Below the pieces are notes generated by a model. The model was not told where the DNA came from, did no database searches, and saw only the letters and a program-made list of their open reading frames with translations. 64,000 nt of DNA from Lithospermum erythrorhizon (lineage: Eukaryota; Streptophyta; Magnoliopsida; Boraginales; Boraginaceae): contig JADFUC010001261.1 of the NCBI GenBank assembly GCA_019722365.1, positions 172,861-236,860 on the forward strand, in the 5' to 3' direction. Shown one piece after another: positions 23,471 to 35,515 of the stretch (the stretch's first letter is position 1; each line of letters opens with the position of its first letter). Position numbers and translations under genes: made by a program.

Positions 23471-25098
23471 CCATGCGGAGTTTAGAATCACGAGGTTCCA
23501 TGTGTCTAAGCGTAAGACATTGGGCATTCTGAATCAGGCTTGTGCTTTTGTAAGCGTCCACTTTCCTATTGGTGGCGTCGTTTAGTGGATGGGACCACAG
23601 TGTTCCATAGCGTACTGCTTTCTCTTCGCGAGGGAATGATCACCGAGTTTCGAGGCCGTCATTAAGTTTGAGTTGTTGAGCTTCTGAGCTTCTCAGTCTT
23701 GACCCCAATGAGAGTTTACAGGTGGTTTAGGGTAGTGGTTTGATTCTACAAGAATAAGTATGTAAATAATAACAATTTAGCAATCTATCGTATCGAACAC
23801 TTACAAAATAAATTGTAAAATATCACAAATCTCAAAATCTCACAAAATGTATTAGTATGCAAGATGCTTTTATGTTGAAATTTCAAGCAGCGGCCAGCTG
23901 CGTACATTTTCAAAAACAGCATGCTCAGTGAGTTAAATAACTAATTATGTAAACATGGCCTTAACTCTTGTGTTACTAAGCGTACCTACGAGGATGATAC
24001 CTAACAAGTGTATCACGAACCAGCAGCGTTAGTGGAAATCACCGGTTAAGCGACGGTGACTGACTTATTACTTGGAATGATCATCGAAATACTCTGGCTA
24101 GGTGGTAAATCAACCCCGACATGAACCGTTGCCATCTTTAAGTCCGCGATACTTGTACACACAATCGCTAGTGTGGTGATGCGTGATAAGTTTCCTGACT
24201 TTAAAATTGATTTGATCTGAGTGCTTAAATTTTATGGTGAGATTAAGTATTATTTGATTAATTATTTCACATGTTATATAAGCAGCGTACTCGAGTAATA
24301 ATATGCATCGTGAAAAATAAAACAAATAATAACACATTTAGGAGATATATGATATGACCACTGAAATAATAAATAAACCTATTCACAATAACTGTCAGTG
24401 ATCTTGTATTCTTTAACTTTTGGAAACTTCGGTGACATGGTGGAGCGCCGTCTTGATACCTCAGCAGGTTGTACATTTATTTACTAAGCCTGCTAGGCGG
24501 TCGCGTGCTTGTGGGTAAAACAAAATAAAAGCGACTCGGTCGTGTACAACGGATAAGCGGTTCGCGGGGCCATTTCAAAAATAGAACTAGGTATATCGAT
24601 ATATACTTTTCATTTCCATTCTGATATATAATAAAATTGAAACACATAAACTATGCATTTAATATATATTAAATGGTACGGATTAAATAGTCGTAAATAT
24701 CATTAAGCTTTAATGCTATTAAGTATGAAATAAATAGGTCATTAATACATAATAAGCGATATTACTTAATCTACACTTGTCGCTTGTCTGATCAGTATAT
24801 ATAATAAAATCTCGATAAACATAATTTAATAAAAATGTTTATATTTTAATCAAAACATATTTTAAAACCCTTTCATTTCTTAAACCGCAAATCTAATTCA
24901 AATCATCAAAATTAATAATCGATGAACTTTAAAGCAGTGTGAAACCTTGTGTTTATTCATAGTCGATTTTCATAACATATATTCATGGTCAAAGATATAT
25001 AATATGAAGATATAAAATGTGTTTATATAACAAATTATATATAAATGTCGAAATTATATAACCATGACTCGATATCAACGACATTAGAAAATTATGAT

Positions 25099-26010
25099 TG
25101 TTAATACAAAATAAGCAAATACGGCAGATCGAATAAATGTATAATAGCGAATTACAGAAAAACATACGATATAATTATTACCGTATGAATGCGAGAGTAC
25201 TTACAAAGCGGTAGGAAATGATGAACTTTCGTCTCGAATCCTATGTTGAATCCTCGGCGCCTCAGAGTGAATGCCTGGGTTAGTCACTTGAAGCGGTTGG
25301 TAAGTTGGAATTGCTAGAATCTACGACAATTGGACAAGAATTTGAGTCAAAACTTTATTTCAAAGCCCCAAAGGAAGAAAGGTGGGCGGCGAAATCTTTT
25401 AGGGAGAGGATGAAATGAAAGTACTTAGGTTTTCGTTTCATCTTTTCATATATAGACCACTTTTGGTTTCGATCGAATAGCTTGACTCGTTTGATAAATA
25501 GTTAACTCGTTAAACCGTTAACTAACTTATTACCTAAGCAGGTAATTAATAACAAGTTACTAATAAGCTTACTCGTTAAACCCGTCAATTGAAATAACCA
25601 ATTTAATTGATTTGGTTTTTGTCAATTTGTATTTTGCGTGCTCCGATGTAAAACCACCGATTGGGTATCTCGTTGATTTGATCAACTCCCAATTTAACAA
25701 TCTCGATTTAATTCTATACATGGAATATAACTTCAGAAGTCATTTTATGTGTGTGACATACGGCTTAGATAATATTAGCGATATAATAATATAATTGACA
25801 TATGATTATTATATCGATTGTGCGTAGGATCCCAGCAATACGGCGTAACCCGATATTATCGTGAGTTCCATTTTAATAATTTACAATGACTATTTATTGA
25901 ACATATTTTGAATGTCTACGTTTAACAAAACTAGTAAATAAATTATTCTAATGATTGTCATGACGAAGGCGTAATTATAGAAATCAAGATACTCTAATTC
26001 GAAAACTTAC
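25099..26010 (-). repeat. Copia 5' LTR (right copy)
   Basis: Partner of 18495-19415. On the minus strand the shared sequence starts just inside 26010 with GATTTCTATAATTA and ends near 25099 in a TTATTTTGT-like word followed by AACA. Confidence 0.8.
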
Positions 26011-26029
26011 ATTCAAATCTACGCTCTTT

Positions 26030-29000
26030 TTGTGAGATCTTTATAAAACATCAGTTAAACTATGGGGCCGAGTCTAAGGGTCCAAACAAATGAACAACAT
26101 TTAGGCGATGCGGAGAACCACACTAAGGTACATAGACCATGATCGGCCATGCTTCATAAGATGATTTTTCTCCATCAAAAGAGATAGGGAATGGGTCAAT
26201 ATTGCAAGAAATAATTCAAAATAAAACATGTATTGCAAAAGAAAATGGAAAATGCGAGTAAATCATCCCAAAATATATCAAAAGGGAAAAGGATCTCAAA
26301 GTGCGGAAAGTAAACCTAGAAAATAACTAGAAAGGTGCTAAAGCCTCGAGAGCATCCAGGCGATCACTCAAAGATGTCCCTAAGTCCTGGTAATGCAAGC
26401 CCACCGCCGGTGTACCCCAAGTATATAAATCAGCTTGGCTGCGTGGTCAACTGGCACTGCTGTCGATCCTCAAAAGTGCGGAAACAAGGCTGGAACGGAA
26501 ATCTTGGCCAGCGCGGGGTTGCGGCAACTCTATCGGCACAGAACACCTCCTCCGTTGAGATACCTCACATTCGGTTGCATCAGTGGTGAGCCTCCTAGTG
26601 ACATGAGTAAGTCACCCCCACAGTATACAAAGCCTGAGATAGAAGCGGCCCAGGTAGCGTCTGAGAAGAAGCGATAGATGGCGAGAGCTCATCCACCTAA
26701 ATCTCGAGCAAGCAAATTCATAAAGTTAATCCAATAAGCTTCTCCAAGGTGATGCGTATCACGGAAGAGTCGGGATCATGGCGAGTCGGCCTCGACGGTC
26801 AAAGGTACTCATCCATGCTCACGAGATGCGGTCACCGGCTTCCCGAAAGAACCACACGTAAAGCGTCTACAGAATTGATAAGCGCATGCCGGACGGAGAG
26901 TATACTGGAGAAAGACGAGAAAGCCATCACTACCTGAAAAGAAAAGCCAAACACATGAACCTTAGTAGCATGATAAAAGTATAAAGTAATAAGAGCTACG
27001 CTAAGGGATAAAGGGATGGGACATCCTAAAGTATAAAGTAATATGAGAAGCGTGTCAGCGTGTGGCATGTATCTAGAAGCGTGAGCGTTCTTTCTAGGTC
27101 AGCGTGGCCTAGATCATGATCCCTCAGTATGCAATCCTTAAGAAAGCTGCGTCTGTGATAAAGGACAATATGATCTAAAACTAAGTTAATACAGGACTAG
27201 AAGTTCGAATATCGATACTTGATAACCGGGCTATGAATACTTTCATAGATAAGCTTGATCATAAGAAGTGGATTACGAGATAATACTCGAATAATTGCGC
27301 TCATCGGTGAAGTAAGTTTATGCTTCGTGAAGCGAGGACGCCATGTGAAGTGAATGGTAGAGATCTTTTCCTTATGAGTTATCCACTTTTCGCGGCCGCA
27401 TGAAAGAACTCCTTCATAAACATGAATGCTGAGATCATATCAAAGCAAAAGAAGAAGGGATAATGGAAAGTGAATGCTGAGATCCTACTCCTATAAGTTA
27501 ACTCAAGATCATATCAAAGCAAAAAAAGAAGGGAAAGTGGGATTGGGATGAACATGAATGCTAAAAATCCTAACCAAAGGAATTTCGATGCAAATAAACC
27601 GAAGCCATAAACCAATTCAAGGACAGAGGTATTTCAATATACCCGTGCAGCCTTGGTATGATACTGCAGACAGCGAGAAGACCCCACGTTCCTCAAACTC
27701 AAATACCAAGGCAAACACAAGCATCGAAGACAAATAAAAATGCTACTGTCCCCAAAGGGATTTCGGCTCAGCAGGCTAACATACAAAATTTTTAGACCTA
27801 TAATACATTATAGAAAACTCAAAGACCTCGGGTGAGCGTTTGGATCACTAAATTTCGATAAACGAGCAATTAGATATGAATTTCTAAAGTTCGACATCGA
27901 GAATTTCAGAATTTTTCCACTGAAGCAGATTGCGAATGGATCTGCAATTTCTCAGATCGACCCACATGAAGAGACCAATTCCAAAAGGTCGGTATTTTCG
28001 TGCAACCGATTTGTCCACGTGGATAGTTCGAGCGGATAAGTGAAGCATTCACGGTGTGTGATTTTAGTGCAAGTTACTAAAAACAAACTAACTATAAGCA
28101 ATTCTGAGGCAATTTCAAAAATTTTGGGGATTACTCTACGTTCATAGGGGAATCACTCATATGAATTTCATAATATTCGATAAATGCAGCGAAAAAAACT
28201 TCTCAAATTTAAAACAAGGCTGGAAATTTGGCTACAAATTCAAATCATCTGATGCTGATTCATGATTATTCTTGAAATATTAACATGGAATTAAAAAAGT
28301 ATATTATATCATTAATTTGTGTTATATGACATGAACACATTGAAAAGGTATAAGAAGGTTTACTTGATTAAAACTTCAAAATCAAGTCAAGAATGTCACC
28401 AACTTTGGAATACTACTCAAAGAAAAAAAAAAAATCATGAGACAAGTAGCTTAAGATAAGTAAGAAAGCTATTAAAAAAGACAAAATTTTTATCCCTCTC
28501 ATACCTTGATGCTTGAAATTAGAGGAGGAAGATGAAGAGTTATCTCAAATTTTGGTGAAAACTATCTTTTGTATAGACAAAATGGTTAAAAGTATATGGA
28601 AATAAACAACTTAATTACTTGAAAAAATCAAGCAGCAAAAAAATGAATCCTCGTACAAGAGTGGCAACGTAGGAATTTTTAATTATTAGCATCCCAATAG
28701 TAGAAATTCATAAGTCTCAGCTTAGGGTTGTTTCCAAATCACTATTATCTGAAAAAGGAAAAGATGCTTATGGTAATAGGACAAAAGGAAATAAGTGGTA
28801 ATCAAGTAACTAGTTGTTACCATAAAAATAAAATGTCACCTCCCTGCCTACAGATGGTTCGACCGCTGGTAGGTACGAGTCAGAGGTTCATTTTTTACAG
28901 GATACAAAATCTTTGTTCGATTATGCAAAGAAAATCCAAATAAATGTCCCAAAAATCCGAGAACATTGAGAAAATTCAAAAATATGAGATTGGAGACACA

Positions 29001-29362
29001 GGGAGGTCAAATTAATTAAATAAAATTAGCATAACTAAATTCATGTTAAGACTATCCCGAGATTAATTTCGACATATCCTTAAAGGATTTGAAGATTAAT
29101 TCGAAAACACATGGAGTTAATTCTAAATCTACATGAGATTGGAACTAATTTCATTAAATACTCGACATGTCCTAAATTTATGTCAACTAGAGTTAAATTC
29201 CCACGATATGGAATTAATTTCTAGAAATAAAATTAATGCCAATTCACTACATGGCGTTAAATCACCGAGTCTAAATGGAGTTTAATGTACGGAATTCCAT
29301 TGGCATTAATAGTGTTGGAGTCGAACTTGATATACAGTATGTGTCGAGTTGAGGGGGCGTTT
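26030..29362 (+). other. Non-coding 3' region of the Ty3 element, with purine tract
   Basis: 3.3 kb lie between the copia insertion and the 3' LTR. Frames at 26335-26677 and 26749-26937 are open but match no domain I know. Short direct repeats (GATCATATCAAAGCAAAA) occur at about 27432 and 27507. The last 370 bp are similar to 50821-51690, which precedes another LTR of this family. The segment ends in GTTGAGGGGGCG (about 29350-29361), a plausible polypurine tract next to the LTR start. Confidence 0.55.
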
Positions 29363-31040
29363 GTAAACGGTGAAGGCCCAATAAATAATAATTTTAATTA
29401 AATTCGATTTATTTTAATCTGTGAAATCGATTAAATAAAAAGAATTGATCACCACATTACGTGAAAGTGGAGTTGATTCAAGTTCTAATGAAAATCAAAC
29501 ACGTGTGAAATAATTATTGAGGTTTCGAGGGAATTAAGACCACGGCGTTAATCGAAGTCGAAATTAGGGGTTTTATACATTAATTAGCCTAAATTCAATT
29601 CAAAGCGAGGGTTCGAGAAAATAGCCTCGGGTAAATGTCAATTAAAATTAGGGCTCGAAAATCCTAATTTTATTGCAAATATTTCGACTGTTGGCCTAAA
29701 AAAAGTTACAGAGCCGGGCTTAAAATGAAGACTACAGAAAGGAAGCGGGTTTAAACAAAACTCACGAGAAAATTGGGACTAATATGAAAATGTGTTTGAC
29801 CTAAAAAAGTCGAATCTTCGTTTCCTTCATAATAAGCGCCATATGCTTAGGCGAGGGACAAAGTAATTGCATAAATTCGGCGGCTTAGATGCGCCTCAAA
29901 TTCACTTGATTAAGATCAAAATTCGGTGATTATGGATGACCAATCAAGAGTCAGAAAGCCTATAAGCCCCTCACATAAGCTGAAATTCCTACTTTGGAGA
30001 ACCAAAAAAATACAACAAAAAGCTCTACGAGAGGTAGCATAAAAACAACTTCTTTATAGGTATTTATTCCATAGAAAACTTACGAAGATTGTTGTTGCTA
30101 CCGGAGTGAAAAGCAATACAAAACTACGAAACACAATCTTGACATATAAACCCAAAAGCATTGTACTAAATTGAAACGGAGAAAGAAAACAAAATTTTTC
30201 GATCTCATGCTGAAAATGGCGCCTAAAACAAAGCACAAGATTGAATTCTTGCTGGAAACATGAACACTAAATTGAAAAGAGCGGAGAAAACAAATTTTTT
30301 TCGATGCAAAATGCATATCTTTTCAATAAACAATTTCTGTTCTGGCAGGAGTAATTCGGGATTAAACATCTTGAAGGAATACGATCATTCGGATCACCAT
30401 GAAAATCAAATCACTACGAGTTAAGCTAAAAAGTTTCTACAGTAAATCATATTAGGCGGTATCTGAGGCTGCGTAGCTCATAACTACGTCAGAAATGAAA
30501 TAAGGCGTCTGGCCCTCTGATAAACAAGCTTCTCCTGAGGATAGCTGAGCTGAGGGTAACGCAAAAGCACCTGAACTTGATGCAGCTACGAGATCAAGCT
30601 GCTTGGGCCTTCATTGAACCATGGTAAGTCAGAAGTCTAAGACCAAGATCGAGACATCCATGCAGTTATCTGTTCTTCCAAGGGAACTCGGCTGGGACCA
30701 TATCGAGTCGAGGCCAGAAGTGCGCTGTGGAGTCACAGGATTCCATTCATTGCTTTCTATAAACTTAAGGCATGCTTGGTCCACAGGAAGCCATGAATCC
30801 CGAGTCGGGCTCGAATCATGCGTCCAGAAGCTGTGGTCAGGTAGCAAATGAGCGCCCAAATGTCGAGTACAAAGTCCCGAATCAAGTCAGACTACATCAA
30901 ATACAAGTCCATCATGCTCGAAGCAGGTCATTGATCAGGTTTGAGGGAGCGATAGGCGATAGTGGGGCCATGTCGTTTGGTGATCTTGCTTTATCTTTTA
31001 TAGGTTTTACGAGTTTATTATGGTCTTGTGCCTGCAAATA
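29363..31040 (+). repeat. 3' LTR of the Tat-like element
   Basis: It starts just after a purine tract and matches the first part of the LTRs at 13203, 51697 and (reversed) 40598. It runs about 1.7 kb. The end is placed near the word CCTGCA at about 31035 because unique AT-rich sequence follows, but this boundary is approximate. Confidence 0.65.
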
Positions 31041-34000
31041 ATAAAATCTTTCTACTTGATTACAAATATAATTATAATATAATAAAATATAATTATCAAA
31101 TAATATAATCTCAACTTGTTGTCCCTTAATTGATTTGTCAATTATAATTTAATAAAACATTATAATCATAGCTTCTTAGAATTCCGAAAACATATACATG
31201 TTAAAACTTTCGGTTCTAAGGTTCTATTGATACTGAATTACTAAATTTATAGTAGGTAGATATATGATTTCAAATAAATATTACTCCTCGCTCCCTAAAA
31301 ATTAATTATTTACCTCTTATTTAAATAATTGGCGTTTGACTTTGAAATTGAATTTTGACAATCAATTAATACTTATTATTTTAAAAATATAAAATTTATA
31401 TAATTGGATTCGTCTTTTAAAATACTTTCATAATTTTATTTTTTAATAATATAATTAAAAGTAATTAATTAAAAGATTTCACGCCGATATGTGAAATCGG
31501 TTGTTTTGGGATTGGAGAATTTTGATTTTAATGAATTTTTTAAATTTGAACTCAAATAACTTTGATGTGTTTTATATTTGTTGGGAAAAATATATCGATG
31601 TGTAATATTTTTTGACATCTTTCTTAGTCCTCTAATTTTTTAGTTGTCATTCTAGCCAAAAAATTATTTTAAAAATACTTGGTACTTTGCATTTCCATAT
31701 AATATTTGATTGATTTTCTTGTTAACCTCTATTTAATATATAAAAACTTTAAGACCAATACATTTATTAAGTATTGTTTGATTAATTATTCATGATATAT
31801 ATGCAAAATGTCGTTCGTTACCGATTGGCGTGAAAATAGCTAGATGACAACTAAAAAAACCCGGAGGAGTAAGCTTAATAATTTTTGATTGAATCAGAAG
31901 TTTGCAGGATGTCAATCATATTGTAAAGTTTGTTAATTTTTATTATAAAAATGCAAACTGAATAATTTTTTAGGAATGGAGAGAGTAACCAATAATGTGA
32001 AAATGGTTATCAACAAGTCTCATGTTAAAACCTATTGAACAATTTTATCGTTTATTGCACTTTAAAACAACAATTACATTGGAAAAAAGCGGTAGGCGTT
32101 CGGAGTCTAATATTAACTTTTTAAAAATGTGGCTTAGTCATATTCTTGTCCTTGAGTTTTTTAATCACTTCTCCTTTAACCACTTATTTAGATCAATAAA
32201 TGATACATTCACACTTTTTTCATTTCACATAACTTATTTCATCTGATCAATATTTATATATTTTAGGAATATAAATTAACTCTAATTAATACTCTATTAA
32301 ATATATTATCTTTTAAATTTTGAAAAAGACAAAATTAGATAATTTCTATCCGCAAGACGTAATAATGTATCCCAAGTATTGCCCTATTAAAAATCTTAAT
32401 AAAATTTGTTCATTTAAGATACAAGATACTCACACTGAAATATGTCACTGAGTATATTATGTTAACTGCATTCACAAATGCTAAACTTTACAATACAATA
32501 ACATAAGAATTACAGAGTATAATAATATATATATACATAATTTTGTAAATTGGAATAAAAAATAAAAATTACTAAAAAAAAAGTCTATAACAATTTAAAA
32601 ATTACAAAACAAGTCCTTTAACAAACTTAATAAAAAAATCTATTAATAGAATTATAACTTTTTACCGTAATTATTACCTCTAACAAAAATATCTTAAATT
32701 GACGGCCGGAAAGAATGGGAGAATGTGAAAACAAAAAAGAAAGGAGATATCGCAAAGAGTGCGGTCAACGACTTTCCGCAAGTCCATGCGTTGACCTGTG
32801 ATAGTGCCCAAGTCTCCCCAGCCACCGGCCATGACTTGGATGAAGGCTAATCTAATTTTGACTACTTAATTATTTCAAATAAGTATTATGGAGTAGTACT
32901 TAATTTTATGTTTTAATTTCAACTATTTATTCTTTAATGAAAACTTCAAATGATTTAGTAATTAGGGCGACTTCTAAACGATTTAGAAGGCCATGACTGA
33001 CATTATATATATGAATAAAGGGTTAGTTTTTTAAAAAAGTATTTGTTCTTTAATGTGTACTATTTTAATTTAATGTACTAGATGCAAAGAAAGTTCATGG
33101 TTGCTTGGTTTCATGTTTAACGACATATTAAATAAGAATAGATGGTCGGTTTCTGCTACTTAAATACATATCAAATTTATTTCAAATAAACCTCATATAC
33201 TAGGTATGGTTTTAATTTATCCGTGAAATAATTCATCTTTTAAATTGTCTAATACCATCAATTTTACCTGTTAACTTTGACCGAAATGAATATTAGATAA
33301 TGCTAATCAGATAAAGAAATTTCGAATGCTTACTTATTAGTTATTGCAAAAACATTGTTTAAGTAACAAGTATCTAAAGTATCATGGTGGCTCAATAAGT
33401 GTTCAAACATGACAATGAAAGATTCCATCCAATGTAAGCTGATACAAGCTGTACGTACACATCATTTGGACTTCAATTCATACGGAGTAATAGTTAACAA
33501 TATTACTACAAAATGTTACTCTCTAATTCAAAATTGGACGTCATTATTTGAAGTCATACGTTGACCATAGATAGTTTTTATTCATCATTGTTCTTTAAAT
33601 TCTAAAATAAATATCATTGAATTTATCATTAAATTTTTTTTATAATATTTTCTTTTAATTACATAATTTAAAAATTTATCATTTTCCAATATTTGGCATA
33701 ACTCCTCTCCGAGAGAAATGAACAGAGCTATTAGTCCCTCTAATTAATGTTAGTTGTCATTTTTTTATTTTTTTTATCAATCTTTAACCATTAATAACTT
33801 TTAAATCATATATATTATAAAATTTCAAGAAAATAATATTTATAAAGATACTTTTAAAGATAAATTTAATAGTAATATCAATATTATATATATTTATTGG
33901 AATAATGAATAAAAAATCATTAATAAATGAATGGAGTATCTTAAATTATTAGCCAGGAGATGACATTAAGCTAGCCAGCTAGAATCCGGAAAATAAATAG

Positions 34001-35515
34001 TTGACTTTTGTAACTAATAAACCAGTTATCATGTAAGATCGAGAAAATTGAGGGGAAGTATTAGAGAAGAAAGTTTGTCGTATGTAATACTCCTTCATAT
34101 ATAGTCTTATTTGTCGATTTTGGTCAAATTAATAAATGGACTACTTGTAGTCTTATACTACTAAAGACATACAATTTGCAGAAGTTTTCACATTGTTCTC
34201 CATAAAATCATTTTCTTTGTTTAGGAATTGAACATGAGTTTATGTACAAAATTATGTTACCTATTTTACCACTAAACAGTGTTTGATAGACTTCAAGTTA
34301 AAAGTTTTCAAATATATACACCAAGTGTTTGAAGGGAAAAAGAGGTTTGAGCCAAGAAAAGTACTGTATGAGTCCGGCCTCAACTTGGTGCAAAGATTGG
34401 TAGTGTTTTTGAAATGGGGATTCACTGAATTTTGACTTATTGTTACTCTGTGTCTCTATTATAAACTTGTGAATGTTGACTAACAGAAGTCCTCTATAAT
34501 GTTATTAGTGTGACGGTTTTTGGGATGATGAACTGCGATTTAAACGTAGGACGCAGAAAAGTTTTATAAAGATAAAATATGGAGGGGCAAATCTTTGAAA
34601 AAGAAATAGACTTAAAAGTACATTATTTTAGCAAAAATATCAAAAACTATGGTGCTAACTAGACATGAACCCGTACAAACCTTGTGGAAGCGCAATGATC
34701 AAACGACATTATTAGAGGGAGTAATAGCCTTATCTGAAACCCATTAAATATAACAGTACCCCTTTAAACGGGTGCCAGTAACCACTATAACAAAGATCTC
34801 TTTAAACGATTATTAAGTTTGATTTTCAGTTTTAAAAATTAATGATTTGGTGAGTTTGAGTAAACATTAACGAATTTTATATGAATCAGAATTATCATAT
34901 TAATTGTTAGATATATTCAAAAATATTATATTTTGATATATTTTTTCACTATATATTATACAATATATTAAAAAAAATTGGATTCACATTTTTGAAATAT
35001 GAACCATCAAAATTAAAACTTAGAATTTTTTTTATGAAGGGAGAATTAGATTAGATTATACTCCCATCAATTTTTATTGCTTGTCACATTGTATGTACGC
35101 ACAATGATAACAAGTATTGCATATTAGATGTTCATCTAGTAAAAAAAAGTGATTTATTAAGGAGTTAGGAAAGATTACGATTATACCGTTCATTAATTAA
35201 AAAAAAAAGCAATCATTATATATATATCAACCCAACTAAGTACTCTCAAAAGCAAAATCAATCATTTAAAACAAAAACAATAATTATTAGGGGCAAAGAC
35301 CAAGAAATGATATCAAAAGTACATTGGAATCCTAGACAATCAATTATTATGAAACAATAAATTTTTCCTAGATAATCATCTAATATGGAACGGATGGAAT
35401 ATCTTTTATTTGGATATCATCATTTATGAGAAAACTTAAAGGGATGAATTATTTCCACGCATCTACGTGTGAAGATTTTGCACGGTCAGTTGGTACCTAT
35501 TTCAGCGGGGTGCGC
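31041..35515. other. Intergenic, AT-rich with worn MITEs
   Basis: No gene is supported. Besides the MITE at 31627, Stowaway-like half-ends occur near 31290, 33510, 33715-33945 and 35058-35402. About 32755-32815 contains two opposed W-box-like cores (GTCAACG and GTTGACC), but there is no gene beside them. Confidence 0.5.
31627..31869. mobile_element. Stowaway-like MITE, family Y copy 1
   Basis: 243 bp flanked by TA (31625-31626, 31870-31871). The inverted ends read GTCCTCTAATTTTTTAGTTG and, from the other side, CTCCTCCGGGTTTTTTTAGT; both continue with GTTGTCAT. The interior matches 42954-43196 and the split copy at 48836-49310. Confidence 0.75.

Larger units (their letters stand above)
18495..26010 (-). 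mobile_element. Ty1/copia retrotransposon remnant, antisense, inside the Ty3 element
   Basis: Two direct repeats of about 915 bp (roughly 18495-19415 and 25099-26010) flank 5.7 kb with minus-strand gag, integrase, reverse transcriptase and RNase H remnants in the order expected of copia elements, where integrase precedes RT. Exact LTR ends and the target duplication are not certain because the termini are worn. The LTRs differ by many substitutions and indels, implying an old insertion, though younger than the Ty3 host. Confidence 0.85.
13203..31040 (+). mobile_element. Degenerate Ty3/gypsy (Tat/Retand-like) retrotransposon, split by a copia insertion
   Basis: LTR-like ends at 13203-13460 and about 29363-31040 share their first ~250 bp in direct orientation, including the CGATTTATTTTAAT, GAAATCGATTAAATAAAA and TTATACATTAATTA words. 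Between them lie gag, protease and reverse transcriptase remnants on the plus strand (14040-17170), a reverse copia insertion, and a long non-coding 3' region ending in a purine tract. Clade assignment rests on RT words (VCVDFRYLNHACPKDDFPLP, then DATTRHEALTFMDG) and on the long 3' region. The 5' LTR is truncated. Many stop codons and frame changes show it is dead. Confidence 0.82.

Noticed and set aside
23217..23585. 122-residue open frame on the plus strand
   Set aside because: It lies opposite the copia gag remnant, has no domain, and reads as an antisense shadow.
26335..26937. Open frames of 60-84 residues, considered as an extra Tat-element ORF
   Set aside because: No recognisable domain and no continuity across frames; reported only as the non-coding 3' region.
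30621..31041. Overlapping open frames on both strands (76-89 residues)
   Set aside because: They sit inside the Ty3 3' LTR; they are open by chance in a less AT-rich part and match no family.
32755..32830. Opposed W-box-like words in an intergenic region
   Set aside because: Such hexamers are common and no gene start lies within several kilobases.
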